Below are positions 17,887 to 24,860 of a stretch of DNA of 34,041 nt, piece after piece. A program made the translations under genes and the position numbers. Origin of the DNA: Cereibacter johrii (lineage in GTDB: Bacteria > Pseudomonadota > Alphaproteobacteria > Rhodobacterales > Rhodobacteraceae); contig NZ_MABH01000143.1 in NCBI RefSeq assembly GCF_001720585.1, forward strand, positions 1 through 34,041, written 5' to 3'. The stretch's first letter is position 1; every line of letters starts with the position of its first letter. Under the pieces are notes generated by a model. That model did no database searches. It was not told the origin of the DNA and saw only the letters and a list, made by a program, of their open reading frames with translations.

Positions 17887-18926
17887 AGGCTGCGGCGCTG
17901 GCCGCGCTCCTCGCCGCCCTGCCGGCCGCGGTCGCGGCGCAGAGCTACGAGCTCGGCCGCAGCGGCGATCTGGTGGTCTCGGAGCGGCTGAGGATCTTCG
18001 CCCAGGGGCGTGCCTTCGCCGCCGAGGCCAGCCCCTGGAGCCGCACCCTGGCCCTCAAGTCCGACCTGATCGCGCAGGGCTTCTTCCATGAGGGCCCTGC
18101 GCCGGACTGGACCCTGACCGAGGTCACGGCCCGGCCCACCCTCGGCTGGTCGCCCAACCTGAACGGCGGCGTGGGCCAGCGGAGGATCGACTTCGCCGGC
18201 GGCTGGCTGGAGGTCGACCCCGCCTATGTCGCGAAATCCGGCCCGACCATGGGAATCGCAATCGAGGGCGAGGCGCGCCTGGCCTGGGGGCTGGGGCGCT
18301 TCCTCGAGGCCGAGGCGGACGGCGCGATCTCGCGGGCCCGCGAGAGCGGCTACGAGCGGCGCGACCAGTCGCTCGGCCTCTGCAGCCGCAACCATCTGGC
18401 CGGCTGGAGCTTCCTCGACCTCTGCCTGCGCCGGACGAAGAGCAGCCGCAGCCTGAGCGATTCCGAGCAGCGCGAAAGCTCGGTCCAGTTCGCGCAGCTC
18501 TTCGCGGTGCCCGGCAGCTATCACGAGGTCCGCCTCGAACTGGGCGAGCGGCGGCGCCCCGAGTTCGACCAGCCCTATGCCGGGCTGGAACTGCATTCGG
18601 TCTGGTCGGGTCTGGCCACCCGCGTGGGACTGGCCCTCGGCCGCCCGGTGCCGGGGCGCAGCGTCGAGCGGGTCAGCGCCTTTGCCGAGGCCCGCTGGCG
18701 CATGGGCGGCGGCGCCACCGGCATCGCCCTCTGGCATTCCGAAGCCTCGGGCGGCCAGCTCTTCGGGATCGCGCAGGAAGACCGATCCACCGGGATCGCG
18801 CTCTTCCGCCAGCTCACGCCCCGCCTCGATGCCACGGTGCGCTACGAGCGCACGGACTCCACCGTCGCCCTCTTCCGCAGCAATCAGATCGGGCTCGACC
18901 TCACCTGGCAGATCGACCTGCGCTGA
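17883..18926 (+). CDS. SLAM-like outer-membrane beta-barrel (type XI secretion candidate)
   Basis: The 347-residue protein has a Sec signal (MKAAALAALLAALPAAVAAQ) and then alternating polar/hydrophobic beta strands to the end. The last strands, VRYERTDSTVALFRSNQIGLDLTW, given as RYERTDSTVALFRSNQ then IGLDLTWQIDLR, resemble the C-terminal barrel of surface lipoprotein assembly modifiers (DUF560). Classical SLAMs are nearly 500 residues with an N-terminal TPR domain; here at most about 50 residues precede the barrel, so the TPR part appears missing. Its start overlaps the stop of the lipoprotein gene (ATGA), which points to a dedicated cargo-exporter pair. A hairpin follows at 18941. The assignment rests on pattern resemblance and context. 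Confidence 0.62.
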   Translation: MKAAALAALLAALPAAVAAQSYELGRSGDLVVSERLRIFAQGRAFAAEASPWSRTLALKSDLIAQGFFHEGPAPDWTLTEVTARPTLGWSPNLNGGVGQRRIDFAGGWLEVDPAYVAKSGPTMGIAIEGEARLAWGLGRFLEAEADGAISRARESGYERRDQSLGLCSRNHLAGWSFLDLCLRRTKSSRSLSDSEQRESSVQFAQLFAVPGSYHEVRLELGERRRPEFDQPYAGLELHSVWSGLATRVGLALGRPVPGRSVERVSAFAEARWRMGGGATGIALWHSEASGGQLFGIAQEDRSTGIALFRQLTPRLDATVRYERTDSTVALFRSNQIGLDLTWQIDLR

Positions 18927-18940
18927 GGCGGGCCTTGCAC

Positions 18941-18956
18941 CGGCACGGGAGTGCCG
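18941..18956 (+). terminator. Small hairpin after the SLAM-like gene
   Basis: CGGCAC-GGGA-GTGCCG, a 6-bp stem with a GNRA-like tetraloop, 15 bases after the stop codon. The following stretch to 19250 (about 295 bases) contains no convincing gene. Confidence 0.5.
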
Positions 18957-19262
18957 AGAGGCAGCCCTCCCGAGGCCCGGCTCACAAAAGGGTGGTCATC
19001 TGGCCGGGCCGGACTATCTCCAGCCTGCGATGCCGGCGCCCAGGAACGGGAGGCGCATGGCGGAGGCCGCGGGAGACGGAATGTCCGGGCAGCTGAGGCG
19101 CCAGCGCTGATCATGGTGAGGGGCCGGGCTGCCTTTCGCGGCATCGAACGGGCGGAGGCGGGCCATCCTGCCACGGATCGCGGCGCATCCTCTCGCATCG
19201 GGCCGACCCTCGCGCGGCGGTCCGGCAGGTCCGGGCCATTCGGAGACATCAAGGAGACCAGA

Positions 19263-19496
19263 ATGAAGAAACGCACTTCGGCGCAGGCACTGCTCGACCA
19301 TTATCTGACCGCGCCGGTCGAGCGTGCAGGCCCCCCCGGGGCCGGGCGCCGTCTTTCGCCCAAGGAACAGGCCGCCGAACGCACGAACGAGGCAGCGCGG
19401 AGGCAGATCGAGGCCGAGACCGAGGAGCGCGCGGCCAAGTCCCGCCGCCTCGCCGCGGCCCGCCTGGGCAAGGACGCCCCCGCCCGCGACGGCTGA
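19263..19496 (+). CDS. Small charged hypothetical protein, 77 aa
   Basis: I do not recognise this protein. It begins MKKRTSAQALLDHYLTAPVE, followed by a Gly/Pro linker, then a highly charged Ala/Glu/Arg helix (about 33-70, SPKEQAAERTNEAARRQIE and on), which could form a coiled coil or bind nucleic acid. There is no signal peptide or membrane segment. A perfect AAGGAG lies six bases before the ATG, and a 10-bp terminator hairpin starts 13 bases after the stop. Both make this a well-supported, probably monocistronic gene despite its size. It is the last host-like gene before the prophage remnant. Confidence 0.7.
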   Translation: MKKRTSAQALLDHYLTAPVERAGPPGAGRRLSPKEQAAERTNEAARRQIEAETEERAAKSRRLAAARLGKDAPARDG

Positions 19497-19508
19497 GCGG
19501 CGGCAGGT

Positions 19509-19532
19509 CCCGGGTGCCACCAGGCACCCGGG
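19509..19532 (+). terminator. Terminator hairpin after the 77-aa gene
   Basis: A perfect 10-bp stem, CCCGGGTGCC / GGCACCCGGG, with loop ACCA. The 3' arm sequence GGCACCCGGGCCGC recurs near 19625-19640, just before the prophage remnant, as a short direct repeat. Confidence 0.75.
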
Positions 19533-19681
19533 CCGCCCAGGCCGGACACCTGCCCTCCGCCCGAGCGAACCGCACAGACGCTTGGCCGCGATCGCTTCTC
19601 GTCCATCACTCCCGGATCCGATAAAGGCACCCGGGCCGCGCTGACCAAGCGCCCGGAGGCCCGAGCCTGAGCGAACCAGGA

Positions 19682-19956
19682 AGCCGGCTGCGCGTCGAGA
19701 TCTGCGAGCAGGACTGCCTCGACTTCGGCCCCGAGGTTCAGCAGGCGAAGGCTCTGATCGATGAATGCCTGACCGAGTGGGGGCGGACAACTGGCCGGAG
19801 ATCCGCGACATCGTCACGCGCGCCTTCAACACCGACCGGCCCGGTCAGGTGAACCGCTCCGAGATCTTCATGCTTCCTAGTTCAAAGATCGGCGGCCCGC
19901 CCTGGCAGGCCGCCATGCGGGCTATCCGCGGATCGGATACTGGCCTATCCCGATGA
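19682..19956 (+). pseudogene. DUF3164 phage gene remnant, truncated and frameshifted
   Basis: DUF3164 proteins are found in early regions of Mu-like phages and their function is unknown. From 19691 one frame reads RVEICEQDCLDFGPEVQQAK then ALIDECLTEWG. At a five-G run (19779-19783) the homology moves to another frame: ADNWPEIRDIVTRAFNTDRP, GQVNRSEIFML, then PPWQAAMRAIRGSD, ending at 19956. The usual RRLEIDD segment after IFML is corrupted (PSSKIGG), and about the first hundred residues are absent. No start codon with a ribosome site is present. The gene is dead, but its identity is secure by pattern. Confidence 0.7.
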
Positions 19957-20591
19957 CGAGGCGCTGGTGGCACTGCAGCTATCCGCAGTTCCTCGACACG
20001 CTCCGCTTCCAGCTCACCACCCGCGCCGAGTCTGAGCGACTGACGGCCACCGATCCCGACACGCTCACCGATCTGGAGCGGGCCGCCCGGTTCCTCTACC
20101 TCCAGCGAACCGCCTTCGGCGGCAAGGTGAGGGGGCAGAACTTCGGCGTCTCCATGCACCGGCCGGGCCGCTTCAATCTCACCACGCTTGAGCCCATGCT
20201 CGAGGACCTGCACAGCCGCCTCCGCTATGTGACCGGCGGCTCCTGGAATAAGCGCACTTCGGGTGGGAAGACGGCATTCGGCACGGGCTACATCCTGCGC
20301 TCGGCTTCCGAGCCTTTCCTCGTCGGCAAGATCGGCTCACCGCAGATCGCCTCCCGATCCTGCCGCAATCTGATCGACGCGGACGAGATCCTCGACGACG
20401 AGATCCCGGACACGATCGAGGCGATCCGGCGCGAACATTCCCGCAAGCCCCTAGAGATGCGCGAGATGGTCGAGGCCCTGCTGCCCCGCGCCTTCGCCTG
20501 CGAGCTCTTTGCGCGCGAGCCATGGGCCGGGCATGACGTCTGGGACAACGAGACCGACCGCTTCGCGGAGCGAGAGGTCTCTGCCGCATGA
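19953..20591 (+). pseudogene. Chimeric methylase: Dam interior fragment fused to MT-A70 C-terminus
   Basis: An open frame of 212 codons joins two unrelated pieces. Residues about 10-90 (YPQFLDTLRFQLTTRAE to MLEDLHSRL) are an internal, non-catalytic piece of the D12-class adenine methylase encoded intact at 25647. Residues 91-212 (RYVTGGSWNKRTSGGKTAFG, EHSRKPLEMREMVEALLP, ELFAREPWAGHDVWDNE) are the C-terminal end of an MT-A70-type phage N6-adenine methylase. Neither catalytic DPPY/DPPW motif nor the AdoMet loop is present, so methylation is not expected. It probably arose by recombination replacing the MT-A70 N-terminus. Its stop overlaps the next ATG (ATGA), preserving the original gene junction. 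Confidence 0.75.
19979..20222 (+). repeat. dam-derived direct repeat, copy 1 (244 bp)
   Basis: Matches 25886-26129 at 239 of 244 positions by my reading; the five mismatches include GCC/GCA, TCT/TTC and CTT/CTG. It corresponds to residues about 80-161 of the intact Dam-type methylase. The copies lie in the same orientation 5,907 bases apart. Confidence 0.93.
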
Positions 20592-20959
20592 CGCACCTGC
20601 CGCCTCCGCCCCAGCATGTCGCACCGTTCGTTCGCGTCCTTGGGACGGAGGGCGCGGTCGAGTTCCTGCTGGCCTTCGGAGGTGGCGAGATCTATCTGGC
20701 CGCCATGCCGAAAGGCCGCTCGCGCCTCGTAGAGCTGGTGGGGGCCGAGAAGGCCGCAGCGCTGGCAGAGGCGGTCGGCCAGATGAAGCTACGCGTGCCA
20801 ACCGCAAAGCCCTGGATCGCCCGATGTCTGCGGGCACAGGGGCTGGCCGTCGCCGAGATCGCCCGCCGGCTGCATTCGACGGACGTATCGGTCCGGCGGT
20901 GGCTGAAAGAAGGCGGGCGGCCGATCGTGGCGGACCCTCGTCAGATGCGGTTGCTCTGA
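20588..20959 (+). CDS. Mor-like/HTH phage regulator
   Basis: The 123-residue protein has FLLAFGGGEIYLAAMPKGRS near residues 24-44, reminiscent of the GGxxxYIPK region of Mu Mor/C activators. A C-terminal helix-turn-helix follows (LAVAEIARRLHSTDVSVRRWLK, about 87-108; quoted parts LAVAEIARRL and STDVSVRRWL). In Mu, Mor activates the middle promoter. Here it would be expected to drive lysis and morphogenesis genes, but most of those are deleted. It overlaps the preceding chimeric gene by ATGA. The reading frame is intact. Assignment as a Mor relative is moderate; an HTH DNA-binding phage protein is secure. Confidence 0.62.
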   Translation: MTHLPPPPQHVAPFVRVLGTEGAVEFLLAFGGGEIYLAAMPKGRSRLVELVGAEKAAALAEAVGQMKLRVPTAKPWIARCLRAQGLAVAEIARRLHSTDVSVRRWLKEGGRPIVADPRQMRLL

Positions 20960-20987
20960 GCCGAAGGCAGATTCGCCGAACTTTCGG

Positions 20988-22070
20988 TCAGCTGTCGGTG
21001 TCGGGATCGAACGGTCTGGCCCGGATGATCGTCGCATCAACCACCTCAGAGCGCCGCTTGCGGCCGTTTATCTGCAGGTACACTGGGATCTTTTTCCACT
21101 CCGCCTCGCGGATCACGTCTCGGTCTTCAAGAGTCGTCATCACTTCGGCAACATCAGCGACTAGTTCGTCGCCATTGCGACCCGCCAAGTGCACTCGGAA
21201 GCCGGTCGCGACGGTCGTGTCCACGCGGCGGATAGTGTAGACGCCGTCCAGCCGGACATCCTCCGCCTCCACTCGGCTCTCCGTGGTCAGAATTCGCCCT
21301 GTCGCAGAAGGTATTGCAACGCTGTTCAACTCAGCATCGACGCGGGACATGTGCTTGACCAACGCGTGGCGGCTCTCCTTCGCCTCATCCTCGAGGCTCT
21401 TGATTATAGGTAGCCTTGCCTCCGCCTTCTCGATTAGGCCCATCCGCGCCTTATCATGCGTTGCAACGGCGACCACGGCGTTCAGAGCAGCTATGCGCTC
21501 TTCCTTAAGATCCGACTCGCGCTGGCCGGAGATCTCCGCCAGCCTCACCTCCTTTCGATTGTTGAGCCAGACCCGCAATACGCTCTGCCCAGCCAGGACG
21601 AGCGCCAATGCGACTACGATCGTCACGACTTCGGCGGGGCTGAGTTTTTGGAGCATGGCCTTTGCGATCTCGATAAGGACTGTGTTTAGGTCGACGGATT
21701 GGTCCGAGCTTCCGCCCTTCACCTTTACGACGAGTTCGAGCCTCTGCTTTTCCTCATCGGTCAGTCTACGGCCGTTTCTTTCCCCAGAGCGCGCTATCGC
21801 ATAGGCGCGAAACACAGATCGCTGCAGCTCGACCCAGCCTTCCATCATGTATGGGGTCAGCGCAGCGTGATAATGGGCGGAAGGCAAGTAAACTCGTACC
21901 TGCGCCCAGTCACCGAAGCCGACATCGTTGATGTCGTCGATGCTGACCTCACCTTCGATCAGGTGCTCGAAGAAGGACCATGCGGCCTCCTCTGTCTGCA
22001 GACTGAAAAGCCGCTCCTCGCCGCCGCCACCAGAAACCAAGACGAATCTCCTACCCCGTTTGCCCGCCAT
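20988..22070 (-). CDS. Hypothetical membrane protein, phage accessory gene (360 aa)
   Basis: I do not recognise this family. The N-terminal 110 residues are soluble and mixed (LVSGGGGEERLFSLQTEEAA, WSFFEHLIEGEVSIDDIND). One transmembrane helix spans about 146-168 (AEVVTIVVALALVLAGQSVL). A charged coiled-coil-like region follows (about 170-240, ISGQRESDLKEERIAALNA), then a beta-rich C-terminal domain (about 255-350, ILTTESRVEAEDVRLDGVYT). It runs against all neighbouring phage genes and its base composition is visibly less GC-rich. Both are hallmarks of a phage-carried accessory gene (moron). The ribosome site (TTGAGCAG) is weak. A role in superinfection exclusion or anti-phage defence is possible but unsupported. 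Confidence 0.7.
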   Translation of the reverse strand: MAGKRGRRFVLVSGGGGEERLFSLQTEEAAWSFFEHLIEGEVSIDDINDVGFGDWAQVRVYLPSAHYHAALTPYMMEGWVELQRSVFRAYAIARSGERNGRRLTDEEKQRLELVVKVKGGSSDQSVDLNTVLIEIAKAMLQKLSPAEVVTIVVALALVLAGQSVLRVWLNNRKEVRLAEISGQRESDLKEERIAALNAVVAVATHDKARMGLIEKAEARLPIIKSLEDEAKESRHALVKHMSRVDAELNSVAIPSATGRILTTESRVEAEDVRLDGVYTIRRVDTTVATGFRVHLAGRNGDELVADVAEVMTTLEDRDVIREAEWKKIPVYLQINGRKRRSEVVDATIIRARPFDPDTDS

Positions 22071-22151
22071 CTGCTCAATAGGGCGTTGTCAGATACGATC
22101 ATGCCCAATGTGCCAATGCGCAACATGACGCGGGCCGTGAGCGTCATCCCG

Positions 22152-22171
22152 ATCCGCAAACCGTTGCGGAT
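22152..22171. promoter_or_regulatory. Hairpin upstream of endolysin gene
   Basis: ATCCGCAA-ACCG-TTGCGGAT, a perfect 8-bp stem with a 4-base loop, in the 169-base gap between the divergent accessory gene and the endolysin. It could be a terminator for upstream readthrough or an operator. Confidence 0.5.
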
Positions 22172-22217
22172 GTTTCCATCCTCGCGCGCGCGAAATTGGC
22201 CTCGTTCGGGGCCAGTG

Positions 22218-22238
22218 AGGGCCCCACCGAGGGGCCTT
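22218..22238 (+). promoter_or_regulatory. Hairpin covering the endolysin ribosome-binding site
   Basis: AGGGCCCC-ACCGA-GGGGCCTT pairs over 8 bp (one G-U) and ends two bases before the ATG at 22240. The Shine-Dalgarno GAGGGG (22229-22234) lies in the loop edge and 3' arm, so the folded form should hide it. This suggests translational control of lysis timing. Confidence 0.5.
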
Positions 22239-22239
22239 C

Positions 22240-23115
22240 ATGCGTATCGAGAACCATCGTCTCACCAACGTCGCCTTCCAGCAGGCGAAGAACATCGGCC
22301 GGGAGATCGTCCCGGACCTCGTGATCCTGCACGACACGGCCAGCCGCCTCACGCGCGGATCGGCCGCCAACTATCTGGCCGACAACGACGCCGGCGTGTC
22401 GGTCCACTTCGTGGTGGAGCGAGACGGCGGGATCATCCAGCAGGTGCCGACGAACCGCCGCGCGGGTCACGCCGGCAAGTCCTCCTTCCATGGGCGGTCC
22501 GGTTGCAACGACTTCTCGATCGGCATCGAGATCGTGAACCCCGGGAAGCTCGCCCGCCTTTCGGACAGCAAATGCGTCACATGGTACGGCGAGGAGCTGG
22601 CCACCGCCCTCTTCGGCATCCGGGAGATCGAGACGCCGGAACATGGCCCGGGCCTCTGGATGCCGTACGCCGAGGCGCAGATCTCCTCGGTGATTGCGCT
22701 CCTGCTCGACCTCTTCCGGGGCGTCCCCACCCTGCGCGACATCACCACGCACTGGTATGTGTCGCCCGGCCGCAAGGTGGACACGAACCCGCTCTTCCCG
22801 CTCGAACATGTCCGCGCGCACATCCTGGGGCGTGACGATCCGGCCGACACCGAGGCCGAGGCCTTCTCAGAAGCCGTGGATGCCACCGCCGACGATCCGC
22901 AGATGGTCGTCGTGGACACCTTCAGCGGCGACAGTCTGAACCTGCGCCGCTGGCCATCCTTCAACCCCAACGTCGTGGCGCAGATCCCAGACGGCACTCC
23001 CGTGCCGGTCCTGCGCCGCGGGACCTTCGCCGGCCGCGACTGGCTCCTGGTCGTCCATGGCGGCCGGGAGGGCTGGATCGTGGCCTCCTACACCTCCTCC
23101 TTCCTCCCGGCCTGA
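22240..23115 (+). CDS. Phage endolysin: N-acetylmuramoyl-L-alanine amidase with SH3 domain
   Basis: The 291-residue enzyme has an Amidase_2/PGRP domain (about 20-190). Expected zinc-site His residues occur in LVILHDTAS (near 31) and THWYVSPGRKVDTNP (near 170), and the substrate-side segment is DFSIGIEIVNPG. It would cleave the amide bond between MurNAc and the stem peptide. The C-terminal 65 residues (SLNLRRWPSFNPNVVAQIPD, VLRRGTFAGRDWLLV) form a bacterial SH3-like wall-binding domain. No signal peptide is seen, so export depends on the holin encoded 12 bases downstream. The frame is intact. The ribosome site is inside a hairpin. Confidence 0.88.
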   Translation: MRIENHRLTNVAFQQAKNIGREIVPDLVILHDTASRLTRGSAANYLADNDAGVSVHFVVERDGGIIQQVPTNRRAGHAGKSSFHGRSGCNDFSIGIEIVNPGKLARLSDSKCVTWYGEELATALFGIREIETPEHGPGLWMPYAEAQISSVIALLLDLFRGVPTLRDITTHWYVSPGRKVDTNPLFPLEHVRAHILGRDDPADTEAEAFSEAVDATADDPQMVVVDTFSGDSLNLRRWPSFNPNVVAQIPDGTPVPVLRRGTFAGRDWLLVVHGGREGWIVASYTSSFLPA

Positions 23116-23127
23116 TCGGAGACATCC

Positions 23128-23565
23128 ATGCGACTGCCCCTTCTCACCACGATCCTCGCGAACACTGCCCTCTTGAACAATCCGCTCCTGCCCGAGCTGC
23201 CGGTCTGGCAGGCGCGCAGCTTCTACGCGCAAATCCTCCTCGTGGTCTCGGTCCTGCTGAACTTCCTCGGGATCGACCTCTTCCGCACCCTCGGCGAGAT
23301 CGGCTGGGGCAGCCCCGAGGAAGTCCTGGCTACCGGGGACCGGGCTGTCGCGGCCTGGCAGCAGGTCGCCCCCCTGATCTTCGGCCTCTGGGCGTGGATC
23401 GAGCGCCGGGCACCGAACTTCCGTCTGGTCTGGTGGGGTGCGAAGGCGCCGACGGGCACGGCGGCTCTCTTCTGCCTCGCGCTCATCCTCGGGACGATGG
23501 CCAGCGAGCCCGTGCCGCTCGAGGGCCTCTCCGGGCCGAACGCACCGGTCCGGAGCATAGCGTGA
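23128..23565 (+). CDS. Holin-like phage membrane protein
   Basis: The 145-residue protein has hydrophobic segments at about 28-48 (FYAQILLVVSVLLNFLGIDL), 78-92 (APLIFGLWAWI) and 111-128 (GTAALFCLALILGTMAS). Position directly after the endolysin and the size suggest a holin or a lysis accessory protein that permeabilises the inner membrane for the amidase. No sequence signature proves this. GGAGA sits five bases before the ATG. Its stop overlaps the next gene's GTG. Confidence 0.65.
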   Translation: MRLPLLTTILANTALLNNPLLPELPVWQARSFYAQILLVVSVLLNFLGIDLFRTLGEIGWGSPEEVLATGDRAVAAWQQVAPLIFGLWAWIERRAPNFRLVWWGAKAPTGTAALFCLALILGTMASEPVPLEGLSGPNAPVRSIA

Positions 23566-23921
23566 GCTCGCCGTCCGCCATGGATCTCGGCCCGACGCTG
23601 GCCCTGGTGCTGACCGCCCTCAGCATCATTAACATCCTGTACACCTGGTGGCGGACCCGCGACCAGAATGTCGAGAGCCGGTTCAAGGCGGGCAGCGAGC
23701 GCATGGACCGGCTGGACGCCCGGCTGGCCAGCGTCGAGCAGACCCTGCGAGCTCAGCCGACGAAAGAGGACATGCACGCGCTTCATCTGGCCCTGCGGGA
23801 CATGCAGGGCGAGATGAAGGACATGGCCGCCGCGGCCGAAGGCACCAACAAGATCATGTCGCGCCTCGAGGCAATCGTGGCGCGGCATGAGGATCACCTG
23901 CTTGGGGGAGCTCGCCCGTGA
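23562..23921 (+). CDS. DUF2730 family protein (Mu gp25-like)
   Basis: The 119-residue protein has an N-terminal transmembrane helix (ALVLTALSIINILYTWW), then a long coiled coil (DRLDARLASVEQTLRAQPTK, EDMHALHLALRDMQGEMKDM), which is the DUF2730 pattern found beside lysis genes in Mu-like phages. It may act as a spanin-like or lysis accessory factor; the function is not established. I chose the GTG at 23562 overlapping the previous stop (GTGA) with CGGAG six bases upstream. ATG 23580 is an alternative. Confidence 0.8.
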   Translation: MSSPSAMDLGPTLALVLTALSIINILYTWWRTRDQNVESRFKAGSERMDRLDARLASVEQTLRAQPTKEDMHALHLALRDMQGEMKDMAAAAEGTNKIMSRLEAIVARHEDHLLGGARP

Positions 23922-24220
23922 CCTATGCCGACACTCTTCGCCGCCATCGCAGGCTGGCGATCCTGCGCTTTCTCGAAGAGAGCCCGACCTACACCTCGAA
24001 CGCCTCGGTCCTGACCGACGTTCTGAACTCGAACGCCATCGGCATCGACACGTCGCGCGACCAGACCGCGACCGAGCTCTCGTGGCTCGCAGAGCAGGGA
24101 CTGGTGACGCTGGCAGGCTCGCCCGAGTTCTGGGTGCCGACCGCGACCGCCCGGGGGATCGACATTGCCCTGGGGCGCGCCACCCATCCCGAGATCCAGC
24201 GTCCGAGCCCGAGGCGCTGA
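23918..24220 (+). CDS. VpaChn25_0724-type phage protein (winged-helix-like)
   Basis: The 100-residue protein has the pattern RRLAILRFLEESPTYTSNAS, ELSWLAEQGLVTLAG and TARGIDIALGRATHPEIQRP. This is typical of the small winged-helix-like protein that follows DUF2730 in Mu-like phages (Mu gp26 position). The molecular role is unknown, possibly regulation or packaging. The GTG start overlaps the DUF2730 stop (GTGA). The frame is intact, and the next gene starts one base after the stop. Confidence 0.78.
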   Translation: MTYADTLRRHRRLAILRFLEESPTYTSNASVLTDVLNSNAIGIDTSRDQTATELSWLAEQGLVTLAGSPEFWVPTATARGIDIALGRATHPEIQRPSPRR

Positions 24221-24221
24221 G

Positions 24222-24860
24222 ATGCCCCCGCCCCGCAAGATCGACCTCCTGCCCGTGGAATTGCGGGCCTGCTGGGGCGCCGGAGGCGGTGGCGGGCGCG
24301 GCAGCGGTGTTTCGGTCGGATATGGCGGTGGTGGCGGCAGCTATGTGTGCGGCCGGTTCCGCCTCGCAGATCTGCCGGCCTCCGTGGCCATTGTCATTGG
24401 CGCGGGTGGAGCGGGCCGATCCAGCGACGGAAGCGGAGGTCGGGGCGGAGACACCACCTTCGGAGCCTTGCTGGCGGCATTCGGCGGCGGTGGGGGTGGT
24501 GCAGCTTCGGGCACCACAATGTCCGGCGGAGGCGGCGCCGGCGAACTGGCCGCGGGATCCACCCCCGGCGCCGGCGGGCTCATCGGGGGTGGCAACGGCA
24601 CGGGCGGCGACGCGAGCACGATCTGGGGCGGAGGAGCCGGTGGCGCTTCAGGGACCAAGGCAGGCTCGGCGGTCTTCGGCGGCGGGGGCGGCGCAGGTCA
24701 CCCGAGCAGTGGCTCATCTGGCACGGCAGGCTCCTCCATCTTCGGCGGATCGGGTGGCGCGGTGCGGTCGGCGGGGGTGGCCCCTGGGGGCGGGGGTGGG
24801 GGGGCGAATGGAGGCAGCTCGAGCGCCGGCGCCCGTGGCGAGGTGAGGGTCTGGATATGA
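24222..24860 (+). CDS. Fusion: DUF3486 start joined to glycine-rich tail-fibre protein
   Basis: The 212-residue frame starts MPPPRKIDLLPVELR, the N-terminus of the DUF3486 (Mu gp27-like) packaging protein expected here. It changes abruptly to WGAGGGGGRGSGVSVGYGGG, then VAIVIGAGGAGRSS and DTTFGALLAAFGGGGG, ending GEVRVWI. This second part is the C-terminal glycine-rich domain of phage tail fibres. In intact Mu-like phages these two genes are separated by all head and tail genes, so the junction near 24270 marks a large in-frame deletion. A functional product is unlikely; expression may persist because the start region is intact. Its stop overlaps the next ATG (ATGA). Confidence 0.78.
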   Translation: MPPPRKIDLLPVELRACWGAGGGGGRGSGVSVGYGGGGGSYVCGRFRLADLPASVAIVIGAGGAGRSSDGSGGRGGDTTFGALLAAFGGGGGGAASGTTMSGGGGAGELAAGSTPGAGGLIGGGNGTGGDASTIWGGGAGGASGTKAGSAVFGGGGGAGHPSSGSSGTAGSSIFGGSGGAVRSAGVAPGGGGGGANGGSSSAGARGEVRVWI

